Assembly: GCA_037157565.1 (NCBI GenBank)
Contig: JAZHRO010000063.1
Location: forward strand, 9,530,001-9,594,000
Reading direction: 5' to 3'
Length of the DNA stretch: 64,000 bases
DNA from: Thalassia testudinum
Lineage: Eukaryota > Streptophyta > Magnoliopsida > Alismatales > Hydrocharitaceae
Shown: piece by piece, positions 46,075 through 56,439 of the stretch
How the letters are laid out: every line of letters starts with the position of its first letter
How positions within the stretch are numbered: position 1 is the first letter of the stretch
Position numbers and translations under genes: made by a program
The notes under the pieces: generated by a model
Databases searched by the model: none
The model's input: the letters and a program-made list of their open reading frames with translations, nothing else
What the model was told of the DNA's origin: nothing

Positions 46075-46285
46075 CAAAAATGAAAAGTCACACCCATGAA
46101 CCGAGGGATCACAACTAATGAGTGGGTACGGAGCATAACAGCCAACATGCTCACAAACCACTTGAAGGTGTTGGAAATGATATACACACGATACATATCT
46201 TTTATCAAAGGAAGAGCTATTATGGATGGTTTTGTACTAGCATATGAGGTGTTTCCCTTATTGGGGAAGGTTCCTTTAGAATAAC
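46075..46285 (+). pseudogene. LINE reverse transcriptase fragment
   Basis: A 62-codon frame (46096-46284) reads SITANMLTNHLKVLEMIYTR and then SFIKGRAIMDGFVLAYEV. The order ANRLK...QxxFIKGRxIxDGxxLAxE is the early RT block of plant LINE ORF2 proteins. Flanking sequence does not extend the similarity, so this is a small truncated piece. It is on the opposite strand to the LINE remnant at 4840-5830 and is a different segment of the protein. Confidence 0.5.
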
Positions 46286-46539
46286 TTTGTTGAGGCTGAT
46301 GGTTTGCATGATTGGCCATATCTCCAAGAGCATGTTTATTTAGCAACAATCATAGAGGGAATAGAACTATTAAGCCTTTTTATTTCCTTTCCATTATTTT
46401 GATGATGAAAATTTAACTGAAATTAGAAATCCAGCCCACACTTCATTTCCATCATCGTTGTTTTCCACATCGACATGCCCACCAACACACACAATTGCAA
46501 TTCAAAACTCGTAATAGCCTTGGCATCCTCCTTGATAGC
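46286..46539. other. Anonymous stretch left of the 545-bp duplication
   Basis: No gene or repeat recognised. Confidence 0.5.
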
Positions 46540-47630
46540 TTAGAACTCCTTCGCCTCCCCTCCCACTTCTTGATTCCTCCATCTCCCCCATCTGTCGACC
46601 CATTTGCCCCAATCACCACCAGCAGGCTCATGATCATCTCTCCCAACAATCCTAACCATCACTCTCTGCAGTTCTCTCCATCCCTTTTACAATCAGTAAA
46701 ACCATGTCAGCACCACACAAATTCACATCAAGCACCTCCATCAAGAAATCCTTTAAGAACAGCCTTGAGCATTGCCACACCTATTGTGCCAAGGTCACCG
46801 CTGTTGTCAATGAGGCCTTCACCAAGCACTTCTATGTCGACGGCTTTGCCCACCTCCCCATCTATGGCCACTTCACCTAGGAATCCCAATAACAGGGCTT
46901 CTGCAACCAACCATACTTTTCCCAGGAGGTTCAGCATCTCCATGACTTGATGAGTATAAATTTCTGACATTCATCTTCTGCCTCTGTTGCTTTGAAAATA
47001 CGAATCTATATGATGCTAGCAGATGTTTCAAACATATGATGCCTAAGATGCAGCACTGCAAGAAGGGATCACTGTAGTTTTCTACAAATTGCCATCATGC
47101 TCCATCACACCCATCCTTGCTTGTTGATTCCATCATCACCTCCACCCTACATGCTGAGTCTATCAAAATAATCACCACCTCCCAGGGATCCCCACTTTTA
47201 CTCACAGTCCCCGCCCTCTCTCTCATGATCAACACACCTACGCCCAAACCACAGGTTGCAGCAAGCACCTACATCAAAAAGGCTCCAAAGGACAACCTCA
47301 AGCACTGCCATGCACGTAAGTTTGTAATGCCAAATTCACCTCTGTCGTCAATGAGGTCCTCACCATGCGCCTCTGCATCAACAACCTTGCCCACCTCCCA
47401 ATTTACGCTGACTCCACCGAGAAAGCCCAGCAACAAGGTTTCTGCAACCACACCATAATTTCCCAAGAGGTCCACGCTTCCACAATTTCAAATGTGTATA
47501 GATTTCGGACACATTCAACTGGTACCCTCGTTGCCTGCTTTGAAAACACCTAAGTCCACATGATTCTGGTAGATATTTTCAACATATAATGCCTAAGGAG
47601 CAGTACTGCAGGACGGGAATGTGCAATTAA
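46540..47630. repeat. Two-copy tandem duplication, unit about 545 bp
   Basis: Copy 1 (about 46540-47085) and copy 2 (about 47090-47630) share blocks in order: CATCA/AAGCACCT(A/C)CATCAA, CTCAAGCACTGCCA-like, TGTCAATGAGG, TTTCTGCAACCA, TCCCA(G/A)GAGGT and CATAT(G/A)ATGCCTAAG. Offsets between matching blocks are 541-550 bases. One plus-strand reading of copy 1 gives VVNEAFTKHFYVDGFAHLPI-type sequence, also recognisable in copy 2, so a protein-coding ancestor is possible. I do not recognise the family. Confidence 0.7.
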
Positions 47631-48134
47631 TCAAAATAAAGCTTTGTTAATTGTGGCTGATATCTTTTACCATGCTACACTCAGAAATTATTTGAAGCCA
47701 ATTGTGCAATGCAAAATAAAAGGCATTGCCAACCCATTGAGAATTTATCTGCGAAAATCTTTTCAATATGGTAGTGAGTTGCAAACCAGTTCATAACTCA
47801 AGGATTGGCCTTAAGGAAAGTGACACCCCAGATATATACGGTTCACAAGTTTCCATAATATTATGTATATCGGAACTTGTCTGTAGACGTCATTTTTTTC
47901 CAGTGCACAGGCTGTGCATATTAAACAAACAGAAATTGGATGAATAAGGTCTGCCATAATCTGAATTGATAACATGATTTATGCCCAAGTAACCTAATTA
48001 TAGTTGTAATGAAACCTCTCCAATGTAAGTCCACCAACTTGTAGAGGAAAAAAAATGGCAGGAGATTCGGAAGTTACAATTGCTTGATACATCTAATGAA
48101 GAGATGAAACATTGTTTGCAAATAAACTGTCTCA
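47631..48134. other. Anonymous stretch
   Basis: About 500 bases with no open frame of note, repeat or element. Confidence 0.5.
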
Positions 48135-48838
48135 TATGGTTCAAAACTTTGAGGCAAAATTTTAGGTGCACAAGATCTTGAAAGTAAACCATACAATCAT
48201 ATTATGTTTCCCTGAAGAGTTTCGATTCATTTTGGCACTGGCATGACGGATAGGCTTCACAGGTTCTGTACTCAACTGGTGACTGCTCAAAGTTTACCAT
48301 AGTTTAAAAATCTGTTCTCCACTGCCATGAGATAAATCCCGTCTTTTTGAAAATGACAAGTACACCCCATATGGTTCAGAACTTTGGGGCAAATGTTTAG
48401 GTGCACAAGATCTTGAAAGTAAACCATACAATCATATTATGTTTCCCTGAAGAGTTTCGATTCATTTTGGCACTGGCATGACGGATAGGCTTCACAGGTT
48501 CTGTACTCAACTGGTGACTGCTCAAAGTTTACCATAGTTTAAAAATCTGTTCTCCACTGCCATGAGATAAATCCTGTCTTTTTGAAAATGACAAGTACAC
48601 CCCATATGGTTCAGAACTTTGGGGCAAATGTTTAGGTGCACAAGATCTTGAAAGTAAACCATACAATCAAATTATGTTCCCAGAAGGGTTTCGATTCATT
48701 TCAGCACTGGCATGATAGATAGGTTTCACAAGTTACTGTACTCAACTGGTGACTGGTCAAAGTTTGCCATAGTTTAAAAATCTGTTCTCCACCGCCATGA
48801 GATAAATCCTCTCTTTTTGAAAATGGCAAGGACAGCCA
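48135..48838. repeat. Tandem array, three copies of a 235-bp unit
   Basis: Units start TATGGTTC at 48135, 48370 and 48605, an exact 235-base step. Copies 1 and 2 are nearly identical; copy 3 has more substitutions and small indels. The unit has no coding frame. The array ends about 130 bases before the unknown ORF at 48972. Confidence 0.9.
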
Positions 48839-48971
48839 ATGCTAGCCATCTCCTTACCCAGAATGATCCATTGATTGATGGTCATCACAGAGGTGAATAC
48901 GGTGATTGGAACAGGTGGGAGATGAAAAAGATGAAGATTAAAATGCAAACTTCTCATAATTTATTAAAGTC

Positions 48972-49466
48972 ATGAGTCATATGTGCAAGAATATCTACAC
49001 ATTCTATTCAATATTGGTAGGAGAACCCCTTCCAAAAAAAAAAGGACAGCAGCTGAACTTGACCCAGTATCTTGAGAAAAGAGAGGAAGATATTACTATT
49101 TATGATGGAACTGGAGATACATCTCTTTTCCATATTCAATCAAGAGTTTTAATTTTTGTGTTTTCATGCCCCTTCGATACCTCAAAAAAGGAAATGGAAA
49201 TATTCCTTTTCTTGGAATGGCATGCAAGATTGATCACTATGAAAAAGGAATCATTCATTACACTACAAGTCTGTACCAAATGTTTGAGAGAAATTGTACA
49301 CCTCTTTGACAATGCCATTCCTACACTGGATCAGATAATGGCACAGAAACTTCCATTCTATTGCAACTCCATTGATAGAAACAAGTGCACTGTGTTGGCT
49401 TGTGGATGTATGAACAGATTGGATAAAGCATTATGTCATCACTACCTCCCTTTTAGTCATCATTAA
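48972..49466 (+). CDS. Hypothetical protein, 164 codons, unrecognised
   Basis: The longest uninterrupted frame in the window that I cannot assign to a transposon. It starts with ATG at 48972 (a second in-frame Met follows four residues later). The protein is mixed in composition with several Cys (CTKCLREIVHLF, CTVLACGCMNRL) and a Lys-rich PKKKGQQLNLTQYLEKREED segment near residues 21-40. I see no signal peptide, transmembrane helix or named motif. Its neighbours are a 235-bp tandem array upstream and a copia remnant downstream on the other strand. It could be one exon of a host gene fragment, a retrocopy or a chance frame. A second reading after the stop (near 49470-49600) stays open in another frame, which hints at more coding DNA. 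Confidence 0.3.
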   Translation: MSHMCKNIYTFYSILVGEPLPKKKGQQLNLTQYLEKREEDITIYDGTGDTSLFHIQSRVLIFVFSCPFDTSKKEMEIFLFLEWHARLITMKKESFITLQVCTKCLREIVHLFDNAIPTLDQIMAQKLPFYCNSIDRNKCTVLACGCMNRLDKALCHHYLPFSHH

Positions 49467-49739
49467 TTGTAGACCTGCAAGGTGCTACAAGGTCAAAGCC
49501 CAGAGGGATGTTAAACAAGGATGCTATCCAGCTCGAATGTTATCTATCACAGGAGTAGACTTTCTACTTTCTCCTTTGCAAGCTTATAGCATGCTCTGAA
49601 TATCCTTTCTGCTTTCACCCCAAGCAATTAGCTTATTGATTTCCCTACTATCTTGTGCTAATGATATGTGATTTTCTTCGTTGAGGCATCCACATTGGAG
49701 CCACCGGAGGAGGTGTCAGGATTCAATAGTAATATAGAG
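49467..49739. other. Anonymous stretch between the unknown ORF and copia-H
   Basis: A plus-strand reading in a different frame from the ORF stays open for about 40 codons after 49475. Nothing is recognised. Confidence 0.35.
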
Positions 49740-50803
49740 CTTTCTCGCTCATTTCTTTGGAATATATGCGACTAAGGCAACCTAGGTTGAAGATGTTTTG
49801 AATAGTCCTACAGGGTCTTTATTGATAAACCATATTGGTCTCCTTTCGCTACCAATCTCACCTTCTACCAGTCCACTTATCCACCAAGCAAGTATTTAAC
49901 CGTAAAGACTTGCTAGCATCCTATTATAGTAGCATCTGACAGTGAATCAACAAGGCTCCTGGTCCTACATGAGAACAGCACCAACATCTCATCTTCCATG
50001 GCTTTTTGCCATTCTGGATCACTAAGTGCCTACTGATGCGTAGTAAGTGTTTGCACACTAGAGAGAGCCATGGCAAACTTCTTATACTCAGGAGATAAGC
50101 TGGCCATAGACACATGCTTGGAAATAGGGTGAATGGTGCATGTCCTGATCCCCTTCCATAAGGCAATTAGTATATCAAGATCTACATTCTCCCTGTCATC
50201 TACGGATTCATCTATCTCAACCGACTCTTGTGACAGAGAGTCATCCTGGGGTGCTAGAATGCCTTGGACAGTATCTGGTACACCAAACCTGGACGGACTA
50301 TCAATACTACCAGAAGGAGGCATTACCTCAGGAGTAGATGACGACTCTGTCACTGAAGGAGGGAGTTCTTGTCTTGGGCAACTTGTTTGGTGGATTATCC
50401 CATACCCCTAGAATAGTGACTAAAGAAAATGTGTGCAAAACTTCAAATCATTATCAATTCTAACAATTTTCACATTGACACCAAATTAATTCTTTATGTC
50501 AAGGAGGAAGTTTTTTATTACACCAACTACTTCAAACTTTGACTTCAACAAGAAAACCCAAGATAATCTAGAGAATTCATCAACAAGAAGATAAAACTTG
50601 TGCCTCATACGATCAGGAACACGACTCGAACACCAAACATCAAACTAAACTAACTAGAAAAGAAACTTTACACTACGACACTACCAACTAGGAAAAGAGC
50701 TCTTATGGTGCTTCCCTAGTTGACAAGTCTTACACTAGTGGGGTGGGGGGGGGGGGGAATCTACACTATAATCTATCGTAGCTTAGTTAAAGGAAGATGC
50801 TCA
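49740..50803 (-). pseudogene. pol: Copia-H integrase and RT N-terminus
   Basis: From 50760 leftwards: KTCQLGKHHKSSFPSW (pre-integrase CxxC...GK motif), DVWCSSRVPDRMRHKFYLLV with the first integrase Asp, DEFSRLSWVFLLKSKFEVVG, and VKIVRIDNDLKF with the second Asp. The integrase C-terminal part is largely gone. A 107-codon frame (50353-50030) ends with GIRTCTIHPISKHVSMASLS, the linker just before RT. Then come ALSDPEWQKAMEDEM, FTVKYL and VRLVAKG, the first RT motifs. Stops and shifts interrupt. Sequence similarity is lost left of about 49740. Confidence 0.85.
50739..50757 (+). repeat. Poly-G tract
   Basis: GGGG, T, then fourteen or so G in a row, inside the copia-H pre-integrase region, where the lineage has no such run. 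It is either a slippage expansion or an assembly or base-calling error. Confidence 0.85.
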
Positions 50804-50941
50804 TGTTGGAAAAGAATAAAATCATCTGAGAAAAGAGTCCTACACCTCTTTATATAGAGAGAGGCTTCGAAAGGATTATATAAGAGACCCTCAAGAAATA
50901 ACAATATAGCAAAATGTCCCCTCACATAAGTAACTCCAATG
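50804..50941 (-). repeat. 3' LTR of copia-N
   Basis: 138 bp; the plus strand starts TGTTGGAAAAGAAT and ends ACTCCAATG, where the right LTR has ACTCCAACA. CACCTCTTTATATAGAGAGAG contains the TATA box read on the minus strand. Confidence 0.8.
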
Positions 50942-50953
50942 CTCCCCCTCAAA
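50942..50953 (-). promoter_or_regulatory. Polypurine tract of copia-N
   Basis: On the minus strand TTTGAGGGGGAG directly precedes the LTR. Confidence 0.85.
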
Positions 50954-50969
50954 TTGGAGCATATATGTC

Positions 50970-51889
50970 TAACGTGCCCAGCTTAGAACATAAGAAATCA
51001 TGGCACTTCCTGGAAAGAGCCTTGGTAAAGATATCAACAACCTATTGTTTTGATGTAATAGGGGTGCATAATTTCCCCATACAAACCATGTCCCGTACAA
51101 AGTGACAGTCCACCTCAATGTATTTAGTGCGCTCATGAAAGATAGGATTGGATGCAATAAAAAGTGGCTGACCAGTTATCACAGAACATAGGCACCAAAA
51201 GCTTAACCAAAGCACCTAGATCCTTAAAAAAGTGAATCAGCCACATAATCTCATCTCACAGGCCACAAGAACCATGGCCATGTATTCATCCTCTACACTA
51301 GACTTAGCGACCACACTCTACTTCTTAGTCCTCCAAGTAACTAGATTTCCACCAAGAAAGGTGAAGTACCTGGTGGTAGATCTCCTGTCCTCCATAAAGC
51401 CTGCATAATCTATATCAGAATAGGCATGCAAGTCAATGTATCCATTATTCTTCACGTAGAGCCCCTTTCTTGGACTGCCCTTGAAATATCTAAGGATTAA
51501 ACACACTGCATTCCAGTGGCTATAGCATAGACTTTCCATAACAGGCTCATTATGTTCACAACAAAGCTAATATTTGGTCAAGTACCAGTCACATATAACA
51601 GTTTGTTAACAATGCTCCGGTACCTTCCCTTATCTTTAAATAGTGGATCGTCTTTCTCGCTGAGTCTCCCTTGTGGCTCAACAGAAATAGAGGAAGATTT
51701 TGCTCCTAGTAGCCTTGTATCCTCCGAAAGTTCTAGCACATACTTCCTCTATGATAAAGCCATCCCACGTAAGTTTCTAACCACATCAATGCCTAGGAAG
51801 TACCACAATGCGCTCAAGTCCTTAGTAATTGCCTGCAAGAAGTTCATTTTCTGTATCACCAGGGCATCAAGACCAGTAACGACCATATT
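50970..51889 (-). pseudogene. pol: Copia-N RT C-terminus and RNase H
   Basis: Starting at the hAT insertion, a 75-codon frame (51976-51749, the first residues from hAT) gives DNMVVTGLDALVIQKMNFLQ and LWYFLGIDVV, the RT segment right after YVD. Then come SISVEPQGRLSEKDDPLFKD, YRSIVNKLLYVTGT, and the RNase H part: AYSDIDYAGFMEDRRSTTRY and GGNLVTWRTKK (51539-51318). Near the end IFHERTKYIEVDCHFVRDM and VVDIFTKALSRKCHDFLCSK match the last motifs of copia RNase H. At least two frameshifts and several stops lie between these pieces. Confidence 0.88.
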
Positions 51890-51897
51890 GTCCACGT
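51890..51897. repeat. 8-bp target site duplication of the hAT element, left copy (GTCCACGT)
   Basis: Its partner GTCCACAT lies at 54248-54255; seven of eight bases agree. An 8-bp duplication is the hallmark of hAT integration. Confidence 0.88.
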
Positions 51898-52369
51898 CAA
51901 CGTTGTCAAAGGTGAGAGGCGCTAAAAGGCGAGGGGGATCCAAAACGCCCGAGGCGCTAGGCGCTATCCTAGGCACTCACCCGAGACAAATGAGGCACTA
52001 ATTTATTTATTTATTTGAAATATATATAAATTATCAATAAATTAGATACTCTTATAATCTCATGCATGAATCCATCAACAAATATGATAAGCAAAAATGT
52101 GAAACAAAAGTTAAAATTGCCAAATAAAATGTACTTTGTATAAGCAAAAACACAAATCCAACAATAAAATTCATAGATAAAAAGTACATGTCCAAACAAA
52201 AGTCATACCAAAGATTATAGAAAGCACATAACTAAGACTTTAAACATAAATCCTAGTATGGCCAACCACCATATTACCAAGTTCACACGCAAAAAGATAT
52301 AAACTCAAGCATGACCAAAAGTTTTGGACAATCCAATGCCACAAACTAAAACAACTAACTCTACAAGTC

Positions 52370-53875
52370 CATAGTAAATTCATCTTCTTCATCTCCCTCA
52401 AAGTTTAAGTCTTGCTCTTCTTCTCCTCCATCTGATGCATACTCCTCTACCTCTTCTTCATCTTCTGGAATTGCAATCATTGGTCTTGAACTTGATGGTC
52501 ATGTAGCATGATGGAACCTTGCTTTATTTCTTGCGTAGGTTCTCATCTCTGTAACTCCATATGCCCTTACAACATCACCCTAAGTCAAAGTATCATCAAC
52601 AAAAACTAGATCATTTTCTAGATCATCATTTTTCATCTCTCCAATCAACCATTCATTTGAATAATCAATGGAGTTGAGTGCAATGGGGTTGATGGTCACT
52701 CATAGGTCATAACGACTCTTCAAGGCCTGATTGTACTTGATGTACACCAAATCTTGCAATTTAGCAACATGAAGAGCATTTCTTTTCTTTGAATGAATCT
52801 GTAGTTATTAAAAAAGTGCTTAAGATATAAATCATATTATCAAACAAACTTAATTATCATACTATTGCCATATGTTTGAGAAAGCATACTCACATGCTCA
52901 AATACACTCCAATTACGTTCACATCTAGAGGCACTGCATGTCAAGCTCAAGACCTTTATAGCTAACCTCTGCAAATTTAGAGCTGAACTTCCAAATAAGC
53001 TCCAACACTCTACTGCAAAGTGATGCTTTATTAGTCTTTACTTAAAGATAAATTATGATACATTAAAATTTAAATCATTACACAAATTGATACCTGGTGA
53101 TTTGATTGTTCTTGATCTAATTGCCATTGGATTTCCAAAAATCCCTTCCGCATGTTTATACAAAGACAATTCATTTGCTATCTTGTCTTCTACATGTGTA
53201 TCAGGTATCAATCTTTGTATACACTTGTACAACCCATCAATGATTTCCTCATTGAATTCCATAGATGGTTTGGCATAGAAGTACTCTGGATTAAGAAAAT
53301 GACCAGTTGCATGTAATTGGTGCATCATTTGACATGCCCATCTTCGATTAATGATTTCAAACACCTCCCTATATTTATCCTCATTCCCTTTGAAACTTTT
53401 TTTCAATGGCCTCTTTAGCCTGATCCATCGCCTCATAAATGTATCCCATGGGTCTCTTCTTCTCACCATCAACAAGCCGGAGAACTTTCACCAAAGGTTC
53501 CATGTACTTGAGAGTTTCAAGCACATAATTCCAAAACGAAGGCATTAAAATAATGTCCCTAGCTTTTTTGCCCTTCATCTCCTTAGACCACTTGCATTTT
53601 GCCCACTTCTTAGATGTAAACATAGTCCTTAGACTATGCTTTTGTTTGTAAATAGATTGCAAGGAAAGGAATGTTGTAGCAAACCGAATAATTCCATGTC
53701 GCACCAACTCCCTATTGTTGGTGAAGTCCCTCATCATATTTAAGACTCCAGTGTGGTTGTAAATGAACCCCGCAACAAAGATGGCCCTTTCGATATTTTT
53801 CTTGATTGTTAGGATTTTTCCAATATCTTCCAACATCAAGTCAATACAATGAGCAATGCAAGGTATCCAATACAA
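52370..53875 (-). pseudogene. hAT transposase C-terminal half, three exons with frame lesions
   Basis: Exon 1 (about 53875-53094) starts within CIAHCIDLMLEDIGK and runs through GFIYNHTGVLNMMRDF, RHGIIRFATTFLSLQSI, LVDGEKKRPMGYIYEAMD, INRRWACQMMHQLHATGHFL and LSLYKHAEGIFGNPMAIR, all typical of the RNase H-like hAT core. One extra A in a seven-A run (53398-53404) shifts its frame. A GT-AG intron at 53013-53093 joins it to exon 2, which has LFGSSALNLQRLAIKVLSLT and CERNWSVFEH, the hAT dimerisation domain. A second GT-AG intron (52799-52893) leads to exon 3 (HSKKRNALHVAKLQDLVYIK). A TGA at 52700-52702 and a later TAG interrupt the acidic tail, which ends near 52370. Confidence 0.88.
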
Positions 53876-53889
53876 GTGTGGTCTCTTTT

Positions 53890-54015
53890 CTTGCAAACGA
53901 AGGGATGGCGATGGCGATGGCGGCAAGGTTCGAGCTACTCCGAGCTTCGAGCAATGGCAATGGCGATGGCGATGACGATGGCGGTGAGCTTCGAGTGGTT
54001 GCAAACGAAGGGATG
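53890..54015. repeat. GCGATG-type simple repeat flanked by a 16-bp direct repeat
   Basis: GCAAACGAAGGGATGG occurs at 53894-53909 and 54000-54015. Between them are runs of GCGATG/GCAATG hexamers and two copies of a GAGCTTCGAG-like block. It sits where the deleted 5' half of the transposase gene should begin. Confidence 0.75.
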
Positions 54016-54247
54016 GGTAGGTTTTATGCATACATAGGGTGGGTTTGGGTTTTGGGTTTTAAATTTTTTTTTCATTTGGGTTGAAATCGAGTTTTTACTG
54101 CATATGTAGATCAGGTGCTCGCCCCAGTGCCTCATGCCTACACCTCAGGCGCTCGCCCAGGCATCGCCCAAAGCAAATCACCTCGCCTGAGTCCGACCAA
54201 GGCGTTAGGGCCTCGCCTCACCTCAGGCGAGCGCCTTGACAACACTG

Positions 54248-54255
54248 GTCCACAT
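54248..54255. repeat. 8-bp target site duplication of the hAT element, right copy (GTCCACAT)
   Basis: Partner of 51890-51897 with one transition. On the coding strand it reads ATGTGGAC, most of the YVD codons of copia-N RT. Confidence 0.88.
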
Positions 54256-54650
54256 ATACTGCAAGGATTACAACACTAGATTCCCAGCACCTCAAAAAAA
54301 TAGAATGATCAAAAGTGGACTTACGAAAACCAATCTTTTGGAACTATGAACTGAATCTCTCAAACCAGACTTGTAAACGTTGCTTCAAGCCATAAATAGC
54401 CTTTCGGAATCTACATACTTTCTCCCCTTCAACCACAAATCCTAGTGATTGGACCATGTAAACCTCCACCAAGAGATCCCTGTGTAAGAAGGCATACTTG
54501 ACATCGAGCTGATATAGTGGCCAGGCTTTATTGTCTGCAAGTGAAAAAATAACTCTGACAAAGTTAAGACACACTACAAAAGCGAGTGTCGAAGTAATCT
54601 ACATCATAAGTCTAGCATAACCTTTCGCCATAAGTCTGGCTTTCATACAC
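54256..54650 (-). pseudogene. pol: Copia-N reverse transcriptase, N-terminal part
   Basis: A 76-codon frame (54574-54344) holds YQLDVKYAFLHRDLLVEVYM, where the family has QLDVKNAFLHGDL, and VCRFRKAIYGLKQRLQVWFE, the KALYGLKQSPRAWF motif. Directly to its left VVILAVYVD leads into the hAT insertion, whose target site lies in the YVDD motif. Upstream of 54574 the start of RT (KARLMAKG-type sequence) is visible in another frame. Together with 50970-51889 this makes up one RT gene. Confidence 0.88.
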
Positions 54651-55226
54651 TCAATAGTTCCATCATGGTTGTACTTCATAGTGTACACCCATCTACAATC
54701 AACAACCTTGACACCATCTATGAGGTCTGTCAGCTCCTAGGTACCATGTGAGATGAGTGCCGCCATTTCATCCTCCATAGCCTATCGCCAACCAGGATCT
54801 TATAGTGCTTCATGGTGATGTCTAGGAATGACCATAGCAGAGAGAGCTATAAAGAATTATTGTAACGTTGGACTGAGATGATCAATAATAGTATAGTAAC
54901 ATATAAGATGTAAATTATAAGTTCTTACAGCTTTCTTGAGAGCAATAGGCAAGTCGTCAAACTGCTAAGGTGGGACATCCAGATCAAAAGCTGACAAGGA
55001 GGATTGATCAGCCTAATTCTCCTCGGTAAGCTCAACCAGCATTGAAGGTAAAGGGTCAAACACTGGACCCTCTGACAACACTCATAGGTATGGATAAATC
55101 AACCAAGAGAGGAACCCCCCTCAAAGAAATAAGCAACCTTCTCAAAGAAAGAGACATCAACAGACAAATAGTAATGTTTACCCACTAGATCAAAACATTT
55201 GTACCCCTTTTAAGTTCTAGAATGAT
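54651..55226 (-). pseudogene. pol: Copia-N linker between integrase and RT, decayed
   Basis: On the minus strand fragments of the usual poorly conserved linker are visible, including a DPGWR-type segment near 54790 that normally opens the RT region. Frames are too broken to give limits. Confidence 0.5.
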
Positions 55227-56330
55227 CTAGAAAAACACAGTTGACAGACCCCGAGGATAACTTATCAGCAACTCTAAATAGATGGACAAAGCACATACAT
55301 CCAAATATCCGCAATAACAATGCAAAATGCAAGGCATCACGCTGTAACAAGAGAAGAGGTGTATTACCATTAAGCACAATGGGACCCAATTAATCAGGTA
55401 AGTGGATGTAAGCCAAACATCGCCCCAAAAATGTTTGGGCATATTCAAAGCAAGCATTAAGGTTCGGGCCACATCAAGGAGAAAGCGTAGTTTATGCTCA
55501 TCAACCCTATTCTATTAGGATGTATGAGCAGGAAGTCTAGTGAAGAGTGACATTTGCAAAGAAAAAATTATCAACATCTTTTTGCATAAATTCAAGAGTG
55601 TTTTCAGTGCAAAAAACTTAATGCACATGGAATAAAAACTCTAAACTTCATTGAAAAACTTAGAAATAATAGAAACAATCTCAGACCGATCCTCAACAAA
55701 AATGTCCACAATAGTTAACTATAATCATCAATGAAAACAACAAAATATTGATAAACAGACCGGTGACTTATTCTACATAGACCTCATGTGTCACAATGAA
55801 TCAAATGAAAAGGAATTAGACTCCTTTTATTTTGTCGAGAAGCAAATCCGATGATGTTCACTAAGCTAATAGGCTTCACAATCTAGCTTGTCAAGGATAA
55901 ATGACTTAGGAAACATCTTCCTTAGTCTGAAGATAGATGGATAGCCTAGCCAACAATGCCACAAAACAGGATCACTCAAGATAGACGTAGCACCAACAAA
56001 AATGTGAATATCAATATAGTTAAGGGCAGCATGCTCAATCCTCCCACCAATCATCTTCCTCGTCTGGATGTCCTAGAAAGACAAAATATTCATCAAAAAT
56101 TATCTAGGTAAGTTCTTTACATAATTTATAAATAGATAGTAAACTCAAAGGAAATTCAAGAGCACGGTAAACATCTGGCAATCTCAATGAGTCAAAAACA
56201 AGGACATCTCTTATTACAGTAATAGGTGACTAAGATCCATTTTCCAGACAGACAGAAGTAGCGATAGAACCTAGCTCACAGGCAAGAGAAGGTACCTGAG
56301 TCAGCCACCCAAGACAAGGTAGAAGTGGTA
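55227..56330 (-). pseudogene. pol: Copia-N protease and integrase
   Basis: From the right, LSWVADSGTF near 56310 keeps the D-S-G of a copia protease. A 62-codon frame (56054-55866) gives SDPVLWHCWLGYPSIFRLRK, the HxRLGH-type pre-integrase motif with changes. The integrase core begins PFHLIHCDT with its Asp, then a WTFLLR block. An 81-codon frame (55472-55227) with MARTLMLALNMPKHFWGDVW and STYLINWVP is the segment following the catalytic Glu. Several stops and frameshifts separate these parts. Confidence 0.82.
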
Positions 56331-56439
56331 GTAACCAGGTTTGCAGAACTACCAATCACGACCAGAGAAGCGATAGTATCGAGAGGGGTAGCCTGTCGAA
56401 GAAGTTGCATGAGGCGGGCACAGTCTTCCACTGTCAAAG

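Larger units (their letters stand above)
51898..54247 (-). mobile_element. hAT superfamily DNA transposon, 2350 bp, defective
   Basis: The ends are imperfect inverted repeats: CAACGTTGTCAAAGG at the left, and CAGTGTTGTCAAGGCG when the right end is read inward. Both are followed by many GGCG/AGGCG subterminal repeats (51910-51990 and 54115-54235), as in this hAT group. An 8-bp target duplication flanks it. Inside is the C-terminal half of a hAT transposase on the minus strand. The N-terminal zinc finger and DUF659 parts are absent, so the copy is internally deleted and could move only with help from another element. Confidence 0.92.

Noticed and set aside
48135..48838. CRISPR-like or phage-type repeat array
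   Set aside because: The 235-bp repeats are contiguous with no spacers, and the context is plant nuclear DNA.
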